Part shown: piece by piece, positions 28,658 through 38,300 of the stretch | Position numbering within the stretch: position 1 is the stretch's first letter | Layout of the letters: each line of letters begins with the position of its first letter | Assembly: GCA_018806985.1 (NCBI GenBank) | Contig: JADANN010000434.1 | Coordinates: 620,001-684,000 of the forward strand | Reading direction: 5' to 3' | DNA: 64,000 bases | Source: Angiostrongylus vasorum | Taxonomy: Eukaryota > Nematoda > Chromadorea > Rhabditida > Metastrongylidae | Translations under genes and position numbers: made by a program | The notes under the pieces: generated by a model | The model's input: the letters and a program-made list of their open reading frames with translations, nothing else | Told to the model about the DNA's origin: nothing | The model's database searches: none

Positions 28658-28900
28658 ATTAAGCTCTCGACGATGATCAATCCCTGAGGGATACGCCATG
28701 CTTTCGACTTCAATAAACATCGTTAGAAATGACTGAATTAGCATCTGGCCATTATAATGACTCGCGGTGGCCCACCGATGTATCTAGGCAGTGCTGCTAT
28801 TCTCCCAGACAAGTCTGGTACCAATTTGCCGACTCAGGAGGGATGGAAAGATTGGTGGGAATCCATCCTATGTGTCTGACGACTGCGCTACACGTCCCCA
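28658..28900 (-). repeat. S1 SINE
   Basis: GATTAAGCTCTCGACGATGA to GACGACTGCGCTACACGTCC, shortened near the head. Confidence 0.85.
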
Positions 28901-29059
28901 TTTTCTGGGACAAATGTTCATGTATATGTATCTCATCATTGGCTTCTAAACACATTTAAATCACACAATACTATTCTTCTCTTCGAAGTCTTTAATTCCT
29001 TCCACCTTCCACTTAGATTCTCCTTTCTATGGATAAACAACTTCCATGCAGATGTAATG

Positions 29060-32000
29060 TCAGAAATTAGGACTCCGTAAATTCCTCTTCATCTCACGAC
29101 AAAAACTGAGCTTCTCCATGTGCAATGCAAAAAATGCCTATAGATTCGAGAAAAAAATAATAAAGAATCTAGCGCCATTTGCATGAATAGAAAAGATCCT
29201 CCTTCACATTAATAAACATATGTCAATACAAAACATAGTTTCGAAACTACACGCGACCTCATGGAACTGTCAACTCACAAACTTGGGTAGTTAAGCCCGT
29301 TAATTTACGTTTTAATAACTAGGCACTTTAATAGTCAAGCGAATAATGATGCTTGGTCGATATGGTACTGGATGTGTGAGTCGCTTTCATACCACATTCG
29401 AATAACATCACGATAAAGCTGCTGAATGTTTAGTATATAATACATGGTTTAAAATAAACTTAAGCAACATATCCCAGTAAGAGAGTATGAGACAACTAAA
29501 AGGTACAAAAGACTAAGTCACCCTACCTCAAAAGCTTGGAAGCGAAACAAGGCTATTACGTTTGTGTAGGGAAATTTCTTTAACACCCGACTTAAACATC
29601 TTTTTGTCGAAGCATGGACTATTGGTACATTCTGATTGAAGCATTCAACTCGAAGACGATGGAACAGTGACACACCTAGATCAGAAAATGTCGATGAAAG
29701 AACACGTGAGAAAACAGTCGGTGTAAAAGTAGAAAGAAAAATAAAAGGAATGAATTCAGAAACGGATTTTTAAGTTGCAAAAAGAAATTTCTGGATTTGG
29801 AAAAGTTACCTAGCCATGTTAATTTGGGTTGAGAGTCAACATGACGAAGAAACAGCTTGTGCAGAAACAAGTATTGTTGTATGAGGCTGCTGGGTTTGCG
29901 TTGGACGTTTCAAAAATTTAAATCCTTTTCGACTTTTGCACATGATAATTCTAAATACGTCAATATCCGGGCCGCGCTTGGCACAGCGGTCGGAGGCGTC
30001 CTGCAATAAACATGGGATCGATCCCCGTGCCCCAGGCCCATCAAGCTCTCTATCTATGCGAAGTTGGCAAATTGGTATCACACTTGTCCGGGAGGATAGC
30101 AGTAGTGGCTCAATATATCGGTAGGCCACTGCGAGTCATTGTAAAGGTCACAATGCATTCAATCACCTCCAACGATGATTAATGAATTTGAATGCAAGGC
30201 GCATCCCCCAGAGATAAATCAACGGCGACAGCTTTTTAGCATTATCCCAATACAAAGAATCACCACCGTCCTGGTATGAAACTAGTCGCATGGTGAGTGG
30301 TAGATCTCCCTCTCATCCACAATGATAGCGACTGCCTCGGGTGGTGACGACTTGAGGAATGCTTCAGCTAGGTTGACTTCGGGACTTTGAGGAATCACAA
30401 TGGCTAAACCGGCAAATCTCCGGAGAATGGAAATTATGCTGAGGTCTCCACAGCCAGTGAAAACGGGTCATCCAAGTGTCTAATTGATTCTAAACGACCA
30501 CAATGGTGCTGAGATATTTTCAAAACTCCGGACAGCAGATGTCAGCGGTGGGGGGTCGAACACGCTATCACCCTTTCCGGGGGCCAACTCGTTCACTACA
30601 ACACCAAACTGGACCTCCGCTTCGCCTTCCTCTCAGCCATGTAATCCTAAAGAATTTCAAAAATGAATGGACAATTTAAAAAATCATCTATACCGTTATG
30701 ATACTAGAATAGAGAGCTTCGTTTGTAGATCTACTAGGTTCTCAATTCCTGAACTACTCTAGTTGTCAAAAAAATTATCGGTAGTTATAATAAAAGCACG
30801 TTCTTCACAAGAAGCCTAGAAGAAAGGTACGGTGCTTAACGAGTCCCTAGAGCGAACAGAACCCATTAGGCTACTCAGCCACGCGAAAACTAGAAGGTGG
30901 AGAGTTTATTGGCGCCCGTTACATTCACTCGACAATTAATGGGACGACAGGTGATACGGGTGACCACAAAACCAGCACAGTTCGCTATGTGTTAATGTTG
31001 CTCAAAAAACCGTGAACTTCAAATAGTTCTAAATCATGATTTCGAGCCACAATAATGCACTTCACATTGTCTGCTTTGAGGTGTTTGAGAGATTCGCGGA
31101 GCCCACAAACGAAGGTACGCTTTGCTCTGGCCTAAAAAAGTTTGTGGTATGTTGCCTTAACTCTAAGAGTTTTTCGAGTCTTTCCAACATGGAAGAATAG
31201 TACTTGAAGCGCATGTGGTTTAATAGTACTTGAAGCTCATGTGGTTTAGTATCTATTGATGCCAATATCTTAAATAAAACTTGGGATTACTTCATAGCGG
31301 AGAACAACATACGATACCTTAACCTTCTTATTTACTGCCTACTATAACTATTAACGGCAGGGTATCTTGTGAAATACAACTAAGATGATGCTGAGATATT
31401 TGCAAAACTCCGAACCGCAGGTGTCTGCGGTGAGGAACGAACGCGCTATTGTCCTATCCAAGGAGTAACGCGTTCACCACCACACCAGCGGGTCCTTCGT
31501 TTCGCCTGTCTCTCAGCCAGTTCTATCGATCGGCGCCATCAGCAATCACCTGTCAACGGGACTGACCTAGGGAGCCCAAATCGGCAACGAACCTAGTTAA
31601 GCTGAGGCTGAAGTTGAAATCACAATCTTAACCTTTTCATTTACTGCCTACTACAATTTTTAACGGCAGGGTATCATGTGAAATACCACTAAGATGATGC
31701 TGAGATATATATGATGAAAGGTGACTGCCGATGGCGCCGATCGATAGAACTAGCTGAGAGACAGGCGAAACGAAGGACCCGTATGGTGTGGTGGTGAACG
31801 CGTTACTCCCCGGAATGGACAATAGCGCATCTGTTCCCCACCGCAGACATCTGCGGTCCGGAGTTTTGCAAATATCTCAGTATCATCTTAGTTGTATTTC
31901 AACATACAACAGTTTCATTCATAACGTCCCTCCATCATTCAGAGAGGCGTGTGTAGCCCAGTAGTTAAAGACGCTCCGCAATACATATGCGCTCGATCCC

Positions 32001-33705
32001 TCACCTCAGGCTCACCAAGCCATCCATCCTTCCAGGGTCGCCAAACTGGTGCCAGCTCTGCCTGTGAATATAGGACCACTGATTTGATACATGGGTAGGC
32101 CACACTGAGTCAAGTGTATAGGCCAGATATTCATTCTGTCATCTCCAGCGATGCTTAATGAAATCGGATGCATGGTCCAACCCTCAGAGACTGATCAACG
32201 TCAGGAGCTTTATCCTTTACCCTTTTATACAGCATTCAAATTGTTGCCAGAGAATCAAGAATAGGTGCTTGAACAAAACCAACTCTGAAAGCTAATATTT
32301 TACTAACTGGTTCACCAGAAGACTCCCCACCCCCAAATCTCTAATCCAGATTGGTCCCACACTGAAAGCTGGTTTTGACCCAAAACTACGAAAGTGTCTC
32401 GGATGACTTTCCCATATCTCCAATCTAGATTACTGGCACCAAATGGGAAGCAATGGTAGCAAAACGTTCTAGAATATACTCCAAAGAAGTGCTTAGTGGA
32501 ATTATTCATGAGTTGAGTCAAAAAAACAGGAATAAAAGACAATGCCATAAATTACACGTGACAAAGGAAGACATGACGTTAATAATCAAAATCGTAAGGA
32601 TTTTCCTTGGCTCAACCACGCTAATCTAACGGTGACCCCTGGCTTACCCATAGTTAAAGTACTGAGTTTAATTACCTTGACCCAACTGTGGCTAATGAAA
32701 CGAAAAATGAAAAACGTAAAATATGAACAGGACTAGACAAAACACTATGCTAACCTTTGTCGCATTCACTTTATGGATTGCATCAGCTTTTTTTCTAAGT
32801 TTCTTTAGAAGATCGATAACAATTCCGTCGAGTGATGTCCCGCTAAGGATGGGATTGTTGACGTCAGGTTCTTGACACTCCAGACTTTCCTAAAATAACA
32901 ATAGTTAATCCACCTTGTCCTCCGAACGGTTTACAGCTTCATCGTGGCTGGAAGGTTTCCCTGGGTGTCAGGCTACGATGTAGAGCGGAGGGATTCATCC
33001 TTCCAGCAGGGTCTTCCCAGCTGAGGAGTCCGGCGTTTCAATCGGGAAGTCCAGCTAAGAGTGAACTAATACCTCGACTTCTTTGTATTCCTCAGAGCCG
33101 ATGATCCGATTCGATATCCACAGCTGTACGTCTTCCAAAGTTCGATATTCGATCCGAAAAATGGTGATACGAAGAATGAATAGAATGAAGATGAAGAGAA
33201 GAATGAGAAATGAAGAATGAATGAAGATAGATGGAGAAATGACGGTCGGCTTGAAAAACATTGCCCTGCTATTCGTAAATTAAACACTTAAAAATCGCGA
33301 CGAATAAGATGACAAGTTATACATGTGTGATTAATGAAAACAACGGCCCTGAAATCGTGTTTTAAGCTTAGACCGATGAATATATACATACATGTGTATA
33401 TGCGTACATGTGTATATACACATGCATATACACATCATACATGCACACGTATCTATATATATGCAAATATACATGTAAACATGCATACATATATATATAC
33501 TGTACGTATGCATATATATACACTCATATACAACTGTACATCGATGGAATAGAGCAACTCTTGCATACTGTGGTAATTGTCCCGTCATGAAAATTCCACT
33601 ACGGACGAGATCCACTTGAAGACGACAACTTCTTTCTCCTTCGACTTTATAAGTGGGTTTTTTTCTTTCCCGAGATTTGATTGTATTCTTCACGAAGGTT
33701 ACTTT
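29060..33705 (-). CDS. SECISBP2: SECISBP2-like L7Ae-domain RNA-binding protein
   Basis: The L7Ae fold binds kink-turn RNA; in SECISBP2 it recruits the selenocysteine elongation factor to SECIS elements (family knowledge). Secure exons: 32889-32755 (ESLECQEPDVNNP...HKVNATK), 31131-31011 (ARAKRTFVCGLRESLKHL...), 29675-29527 (NQNVPIVHASTKRCLSRVL...) and a last exon 29137-29060 ending RSPNF and TGA. Phases agree from 31131 to the stop. The segment matches SBP2 RRRLVMGLREVLKHL and EQNIPFVFALNRKALGRSL. A stretch at about 31131-31230 (YYSSMLERLEKLLE) resembles the SBP2 helix just before the L7Ae core, but its junction to 31131 is not resolved. An exon near 33705-33560 (KKPTYKVEGERSC) is only a candidate. 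No start was found. Other L7Ae proteins are less similar in the GLRE-LKHL stretch. Confidence 0.68.
29966..30232 (+). repeat. S1 SINE
   Basis: Head TTGGCACAGCGGTCGGAGGC, box-B-like GGGATCGATCCC, tail CAACGGCGACAGCTTTT. It lies between exons of the SECISBP2-like gene. Confidence 0.85.
30255..30480 (-). repeat. S3 repeat, first half only
   Basis: ACCACCGTCCTGGTATGAAA to GGGTCATCCAAGTGTC in reverse. Confidence 0.8.
30484..30650 (-). repeat. S2 repeat, truncated
   Basis: GTGCTGAGATATTTTCAAAA, GGTCGAACACGCTATCACCC, GGGGGCCAACTCGTTCACTA. Confidence 0.7.
30825..30960 (+). mobile_element. RTE-type LINE tail fragment
   Basis: TAGAAGAAAGG, GAGTCCCTAGAGCGAACAGA and TGGCGCCCGTTACATTCACT followed by GACAATTAATGGGACG closely match 50140-50275 of the LINE above, ending in the same GGTGATA tail. 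Only the last 135 bp remain. Confidence 0.75.
31195..31255 (-). repeat. 26-bp tandem duplication beside the SECISBP2-like L7Ae exon
   Basis: TACTTGAAGCGCATGTGGTT plus TAATAG is followed by a near copy (TACTTGAAGCTCATGTGG and onward). Directly upstream in gene sense of the YYSSMLERLEKLLE stretch. Confidence 0.8.
31318..31615 (-). repeat. S2 repeat, full length
   Basis: CTTATTTACTGCCTACTATA to CTTCGTTTCGCC, then CAATCACCTGTCAACGGGAC and TAGTTAAGCTGAGGC. A good reference copy. Confidence 0.8.
31620..31905. repeat. S2 inverted pair
   Basis: 31620-31712 is a reverse-oriented 3' end; 31713-31905 is a plus-oriented copy (GCGAAACGAAGGACCCGTAT, TGGTGTGGTGGTGAACGCGT, TTTTGCAAATATCTCAGTAT). Confidence 0.75.
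31945..32226 (+). repeat. S1 SINE
   Basis: Head GTGTGTAGCCCAGTAGTTAA, tail GGAGCTTTATCCTTTACCC; more diverged than most copies. Confidence 0.8.
32922..33070 (-). repeat. S3 repeat, last third only
   Basis: GAACGGTTTACAGCTTCATC to CAGCTAAGAGTGAACTAATA in reverse; next to the most 5' secure exon of the SECISBP2-like gene. Confidence 0.8.
33072..33165. mobile_element. Fragment related to the 52.3-kb Penelope-like terminus
   Basis: The stretch TTCCTCAGAGCCGATGATCC with flanking CGACTTC upstream and TCCACAGCTGTACGTC downstream resembles 52300-52360. Only this short piece is recognisable; it runs into an AGAATGAA-rich tract. Confidence 0.4.
33165..33235 (+). repeat. AGAATGAA-type purine-rich repeat
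   Basis: Imperfect tandem GAATGAA/GATGAAGA units. Confidence 0.7.
33375..33540 (+). repeat. CA/TA microsatellite (ATACATG units)
   Basis: Imperfect tandem ATATACA/CATG/GCATA units, no coding evidence. Confidence 0.85.
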
Positions 33706-33865
33706 CTACTAACAAAGCTAACTAGGTTGTGTATCTCATCCAAGTGTGAGTCACTTGAACTTCCCAGTTCCACTGCTCTGAGGTACTTACTTTACTCGGT
33801 ACTTGATGTCATGGTTAGTATAAATGGTACGGAACGTCGTCGCCGTACGGAAGCTGACAAACAGT

Positions 33866-34905
33866 GATGTTGGAGGTTTTGGTTTTCTTTAGGGCGCCAA
33901 TAATTACTTGGGCTTAATTAACTCCTTTCTAAGTCCTTTACAATCGCCACTCATAGCAACAAATGACATTCTGCTCTCTTCCAAGATTCCCCGTATTTCA
34001 CATGAAATTTGCCAACTGCTAACGACAGAAACCATTTTCTAATCTTTCTGTAGACATATATTCACGATTAGTGTTTAGTGAAAGTATAGAAAACGAAGGG
34101 AGGCATGTTTGCGCAGCGGTCGGAGGCGCGCTGCCATACACGTGAGATCGATGCCAGCGCCCAAGACACACCAAGCCTTCCTTTACCTCGGGGTCGCTAA
34201 ATTGATACCAGACTTGTCTGAAGGATAGCAGCACTGGCTGGATACATCTATAGGGCACCACGAGTCATTGTAAAGGCCGGATATGCATTCAGTCACATCC
34301 AACGATGCTTAATGAAGTAGAATGCTAGGCGCATCCCTCAGGGACTATCAACTCGAGAGCTTTATCCTTTGTGTTTTATAGAAAATGAAACATGTCGAAC
34401 CACGAAGTGGATTATACTGGGTAGCCTGTTTTTTCATTTTGGGATAGTTTGCCTTCATGGGCCATGTCGGAACGAGTGTTTCATTCCTCCACCCCGTCTT
34501 TCTTTCTCTTTGTCCATGAGGACGATATGTTTTGCGTACGGTGATGTCTCCCTTGATGTTTAGCTGACATGGAGAACAACAACACTCGTTCCAATGACCT
34601 GTGATGACAAACTATCCCAAAATGGAAAAAGAGGCTTCCCACTATAATGCACTTCGTGGTTCGACAGTTTTAATCTTCTATACTTCCACCAAGTATGGAT
34701 CGTGAATATATGGCCACAGAAAGATTAGAAAGTGGTTCCTGTCGTTAACAGTTGGCAGATTTCATGTGAAATACGGTGGATCTAGAGAGAGAGCAGAGTA
34801 GCATTCCTTGCTATGATTGATGATCGTAAAGGACTTAGAAAGGTGTTAATGAAGCCCAAGAAATTATTGGCGTCCTAAAGAAAACCAAAACCGACACGAT
34901 ACCGA
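33866..34905. mobile_element. Fold-back (long inverted repeat) element with S1 nested in its left arm
   Basis: The left arm (33866 to about 34090, then 34375 to 34480) is the inverted counterpart of the right arm (about 34575-34905). Paired landmarks: GGTTTTGGTTTTCTTTAG at the outer ends, TTTCTAATCTTTCTGT against ACAGAAAGATTAGAAA, and GTCGAACCACGAAGTG against its complement near 34650. The S1 at 34104-34375 splits the left arm and is absent from the right, so it inserted later. The loop is about 90 bp and no coding capacity is visible. It lies between the divergent SECISBP2-like and PIGN genes. Confidence 0.75.
34104..34375 (+). repeat. S1 SINE nested in fold-back element
   Basis: Head TTTGCGCAGCGGTCGGAGGC to tail GAGAGCTTTATCCTTTGTG; it interrupts the left arm of the inverted repeat at 33866-34905. 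Confidence 0.9.
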
Positions 34906-35332
34906 GATGATATCCATGCAGCTCTTCGTATTCTATGCAATTTCTTCTTGTTCTCCATGCCAACTAAACATCAGTGGTGTTGAATCTCTAGACGTTGTTT
35001 CAACGTTAGTTCCTTCTGTGTCTTGAAGTTTTACCACATCACAACGAGGACAAAAATGACATCACGTCCTTCCTGGAACCTGTGGACATCCTGTATCCAC
35101 TGCAGTTAGTCATAGTGGGAAAAAATTTCGATCATTTACAAACTAAAGGGCTGTTTTGGGCCAGTCATTTCCTTAGTAAAGTAGACATAACTACAAAAAG
35201 TACGTTCTTCCACTTTTTTCACACAAGTTTCTTAAATATACTGTGGAAAAAATGGTCAAAAAAGATCAAGATGTACTGCTTCAGAACATTCGTTGCCATG
35301 TGTTTCAGGATAAAGATTCCTTCGACTTGATT

Positions 35333-35346
35333 CCTTGATTTTGCAG
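35333..35346 (+). promoter_or_regulatory. Likely spliced-leader trans-splice acceptor of PIGN
   Basis: A pyrimidine-leaning TTCCTTGATTTTGCAG ends exactly at the ATG, leaving no 5' UTR, as is common for trans-spliced nematode genes. Inference from position only. Confidence 0.5.
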
Positions 35347-38300
35347 ATGGAATGGCGTTTTGCTCTCGCTGGTGTCCTCATTCATGCTGTCCTAATATAC
35401 TCGATTTTCGATATCTACTACACGTCTCCCCTTATTTCGAACGTTCCAGCACATGAAATCACAAATCAAAATGCTCCTGCAAAACGCCTAGTTGTTATAT
35501 CTGCTGGTATGTTCTTTAAATCAATCAATAAAGTCGAATGCTCTTAAATCTTATTAAGAGAGTTCTCCTGGTTTAACTTGGCGATTTGTTATTTAAGAAA
35601 ATACAGAGACCGAGGGCTTAGTTTGGTACAGATTGTGGAAATCTACGGAAGTAGCTCTCTCGGTTGGGAATTGTTAAGAGCTTTTACAGTTCATCCATAT
35701 CATTAATGCATCTAAACGTTTGATCTAGTCATTGATGGGTGGTCGGTTTGGTTGGTTTCTACACGAAAATGCTTCCTTGCTTTGACTATGACCGATCCTG
35801 ACTAGTTGAGTTTCGACTAATTCACTCATTAGGAGGGGTATTTTGGATCAAACGGTTCCTCCTAGTAAAGATAGAAAGTATGGCCGACAAGTATTGGTAG
35901 TTATTGGAGCCTAGGGAGCCTAGGTAGTTTACTAGTGCACTTCAAACATCTTTGCTAAGAAGACTAGTGGTTAGCCACCTCACTTTATTTTTTCTTGACC
36001 ACATATTATACAAGGACTAAGTGTTCCATTCTTACTAGCACAGTTGTTACAACCGTAATAATGCCGGAATATTTGCAAAACTCCGGACCACAGGTCTCCG
36101 CGACGAGGAGCGAACCCGCCGAACCCGCTATTACCCTTTCTGAGGATAACGTATTCACCACTACATTATGCGCGTCCTTCATTTCGCCTTTTCTCTAAGC
36201 CATGTTTTATTGGTATTACCAGCAATCACCCGTCGGCGGGATTGGTCCGGAGACCACAAATCAAAGAGAAAAAGCGAAACGAAGGACTCGCATGGTGTGG
36301 TGGTGAACGTGTTAGGCCCCGATAACGGTAATAGCGGGTTTGATCCTTACCGAACACACCTGTGGTCCGGAGTTTTGCGAACTCTCAGCATCTTCGTGAT
36401 TTTATTTCACATCATGGCCTACTGTGAAAAAAAGAACAGACAGTAAGCAACAAGCGACTATGGATATCACATTTATTGTTTCATGAGCATATAAATGGAA
36501 GTTTGCGTTCTTGAACTACTATTAGGCGGTATTTCCAGTCCAGACCTAAAGTCGTCGTCCATTTGATGAGGATACGGCTTCTAATTTGATTAATATTAGG
36601 TTTATCTAGATGGCTTACGACTTGACACATTCTTCGAACACAGCGAAAGATCACCCTTTTTGCATTCGCTGATCAGAGAGCGAAAGGTTAGCGAAAAGTA
36701 TTTTTGCATTAGTGAAATTGTTCGTTGCTGTTTTCAAGGCGCCTGGTTGTATTCTTTCGTTGTTCAATTCAGCTTGCTCAAAACGAAACCTTAATTCTCG
36801 ATACAACTTATAGCAAGTGGCTAGAAGCATTTTGTAGCGAAATTTCTGGATCGTTTAGTAATCTGCGCTATTTCTGTTTTTCTTCGTAGTTCATTGTCTT
36901 TCAGTTTAAGACTAACTTTATATTATTACAACAGGGAGTGCACGGGACGTCCCGCAGTCATGTACCGACTGAGTCTCGTCCAGGACATGTAGCAATCTTT
37001 GCCGGATTCACTGAAGACGTCAGTGCAGTGGCACGAGGATGGAGATACAATCCCGTCCAGTTTGACAGTATTTTCAACAGGTAAACAAGTTTACCGTCCC
37101 AAGGGTTTACCGCCTTATCCATCGCGGCTGGGAGGTATTCCTGGGTGTCGGGCTTCGATGTACAGCGGGAAATTCATCCCCACAGCAGACATCCAAGCTG
37201 GGAAGGAGTCCGACATTTCCTTCCTGAAGCCCAGCTAAGAGTAAACTAGAACCAATGCCAGAAATCACCGCCGTCCTCTATCAAACTAGTCGCATGGTGG
37301 AAAATCGCCCTCTGATCCACAGGAACGGGACTGTTGTGGTGGCATCGACCGGGGGCAGACTTTGGCTATGCTGACCTCGAGACTCCATTGAGCCATGAAG
37401 GCTAAACCAGCAAAACTCTGAAGAAGTGGAAATTATGCTTTGCCCCCACAACCATTTTTAACGATTTTCAGATCTGGTGCAGCATGGTTGTGGGGCAGCC
37501 CGGACATTGTTTCTCTTTTTGACAATAACCCTGTGGCTCATTTATTCATGTATTCTGAAAATGACGAGGATTTTGGATCAAAAGAGGCATACAAGCTTGA
37601 CGAATGGGTTTTCGAACAGGTTGAGGTTTTTTTTAAAAAAGCGAAAAATAATCCTACGCTGATGTCAAGTTTATTCTCGAATAGACGTGTTTTTTTCCTG
37701 CATCTATTAGGATTGGATACGAATGGGCACGGTAAAAAACCACATTCTCAGGAGTATCTGCATAATATTGAAGGTTTATTTTCTTTGAAAAAAGTTTTAT
37801 TTATAGTGCTTTCCTTTCATTTCGAATGTCGTTCAATGCTAGTCGAGTCGATTCACCCTGGGTACTAGATGGCGGGGCTAGAGCGTTCCTACTTGGATTG
37901 CAGAGAGCGGTTTTCCTCTGGCTCAGTCCAGCACCAATTTCCCGACCCTAGAGGAATGAGAGGCTTGGTGAGCTTGGAGCAGGATCAAACGAGCACCATG
38001 TTCATAATAGCCGGCATCACTACCACTTTGCTATCCGCTCCGAAAAGTAAAATTTAGGCAAGGCAGTATTTAATTGCCTTTGTTTTAGTGGTTGACCGTG
38101 GTATACAGCGAATGCAACGGGTATTTGATAGCTTTTTCGACGATCAGTCCACCGCGTGGGTTTTCACTTCTGACCACGGAATGACGGATTGGGGATCGCA
38201 CGGTGCTGGAAGTGATGAAGAGGTACAAGCGCCTAAATTATCAGAAATTTTATATTTGCTTTGTATGCTCAGTAAGCATTATTAATGAGCCCTCCATTAA

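Larger units (their letters stand above)
25520..29050. other. Gene-free stretch between LYPLA and the SECISBP2-like gene
   Basis: Contains S3 (26022), S2-like copies (26760-27262) and S1 (28658). Minus-strand frames at 27419-27816 and 28384-28608 (LLMEFGIQRYLFSVDIVNN) look partly coding but join to nothing I can identify. Confidence 0.4.

Noticed and set aside
33331..33540. Coding frames with many I, Y, C and M residues
   Set aside because: Translations of the CA/TA microsatellite.
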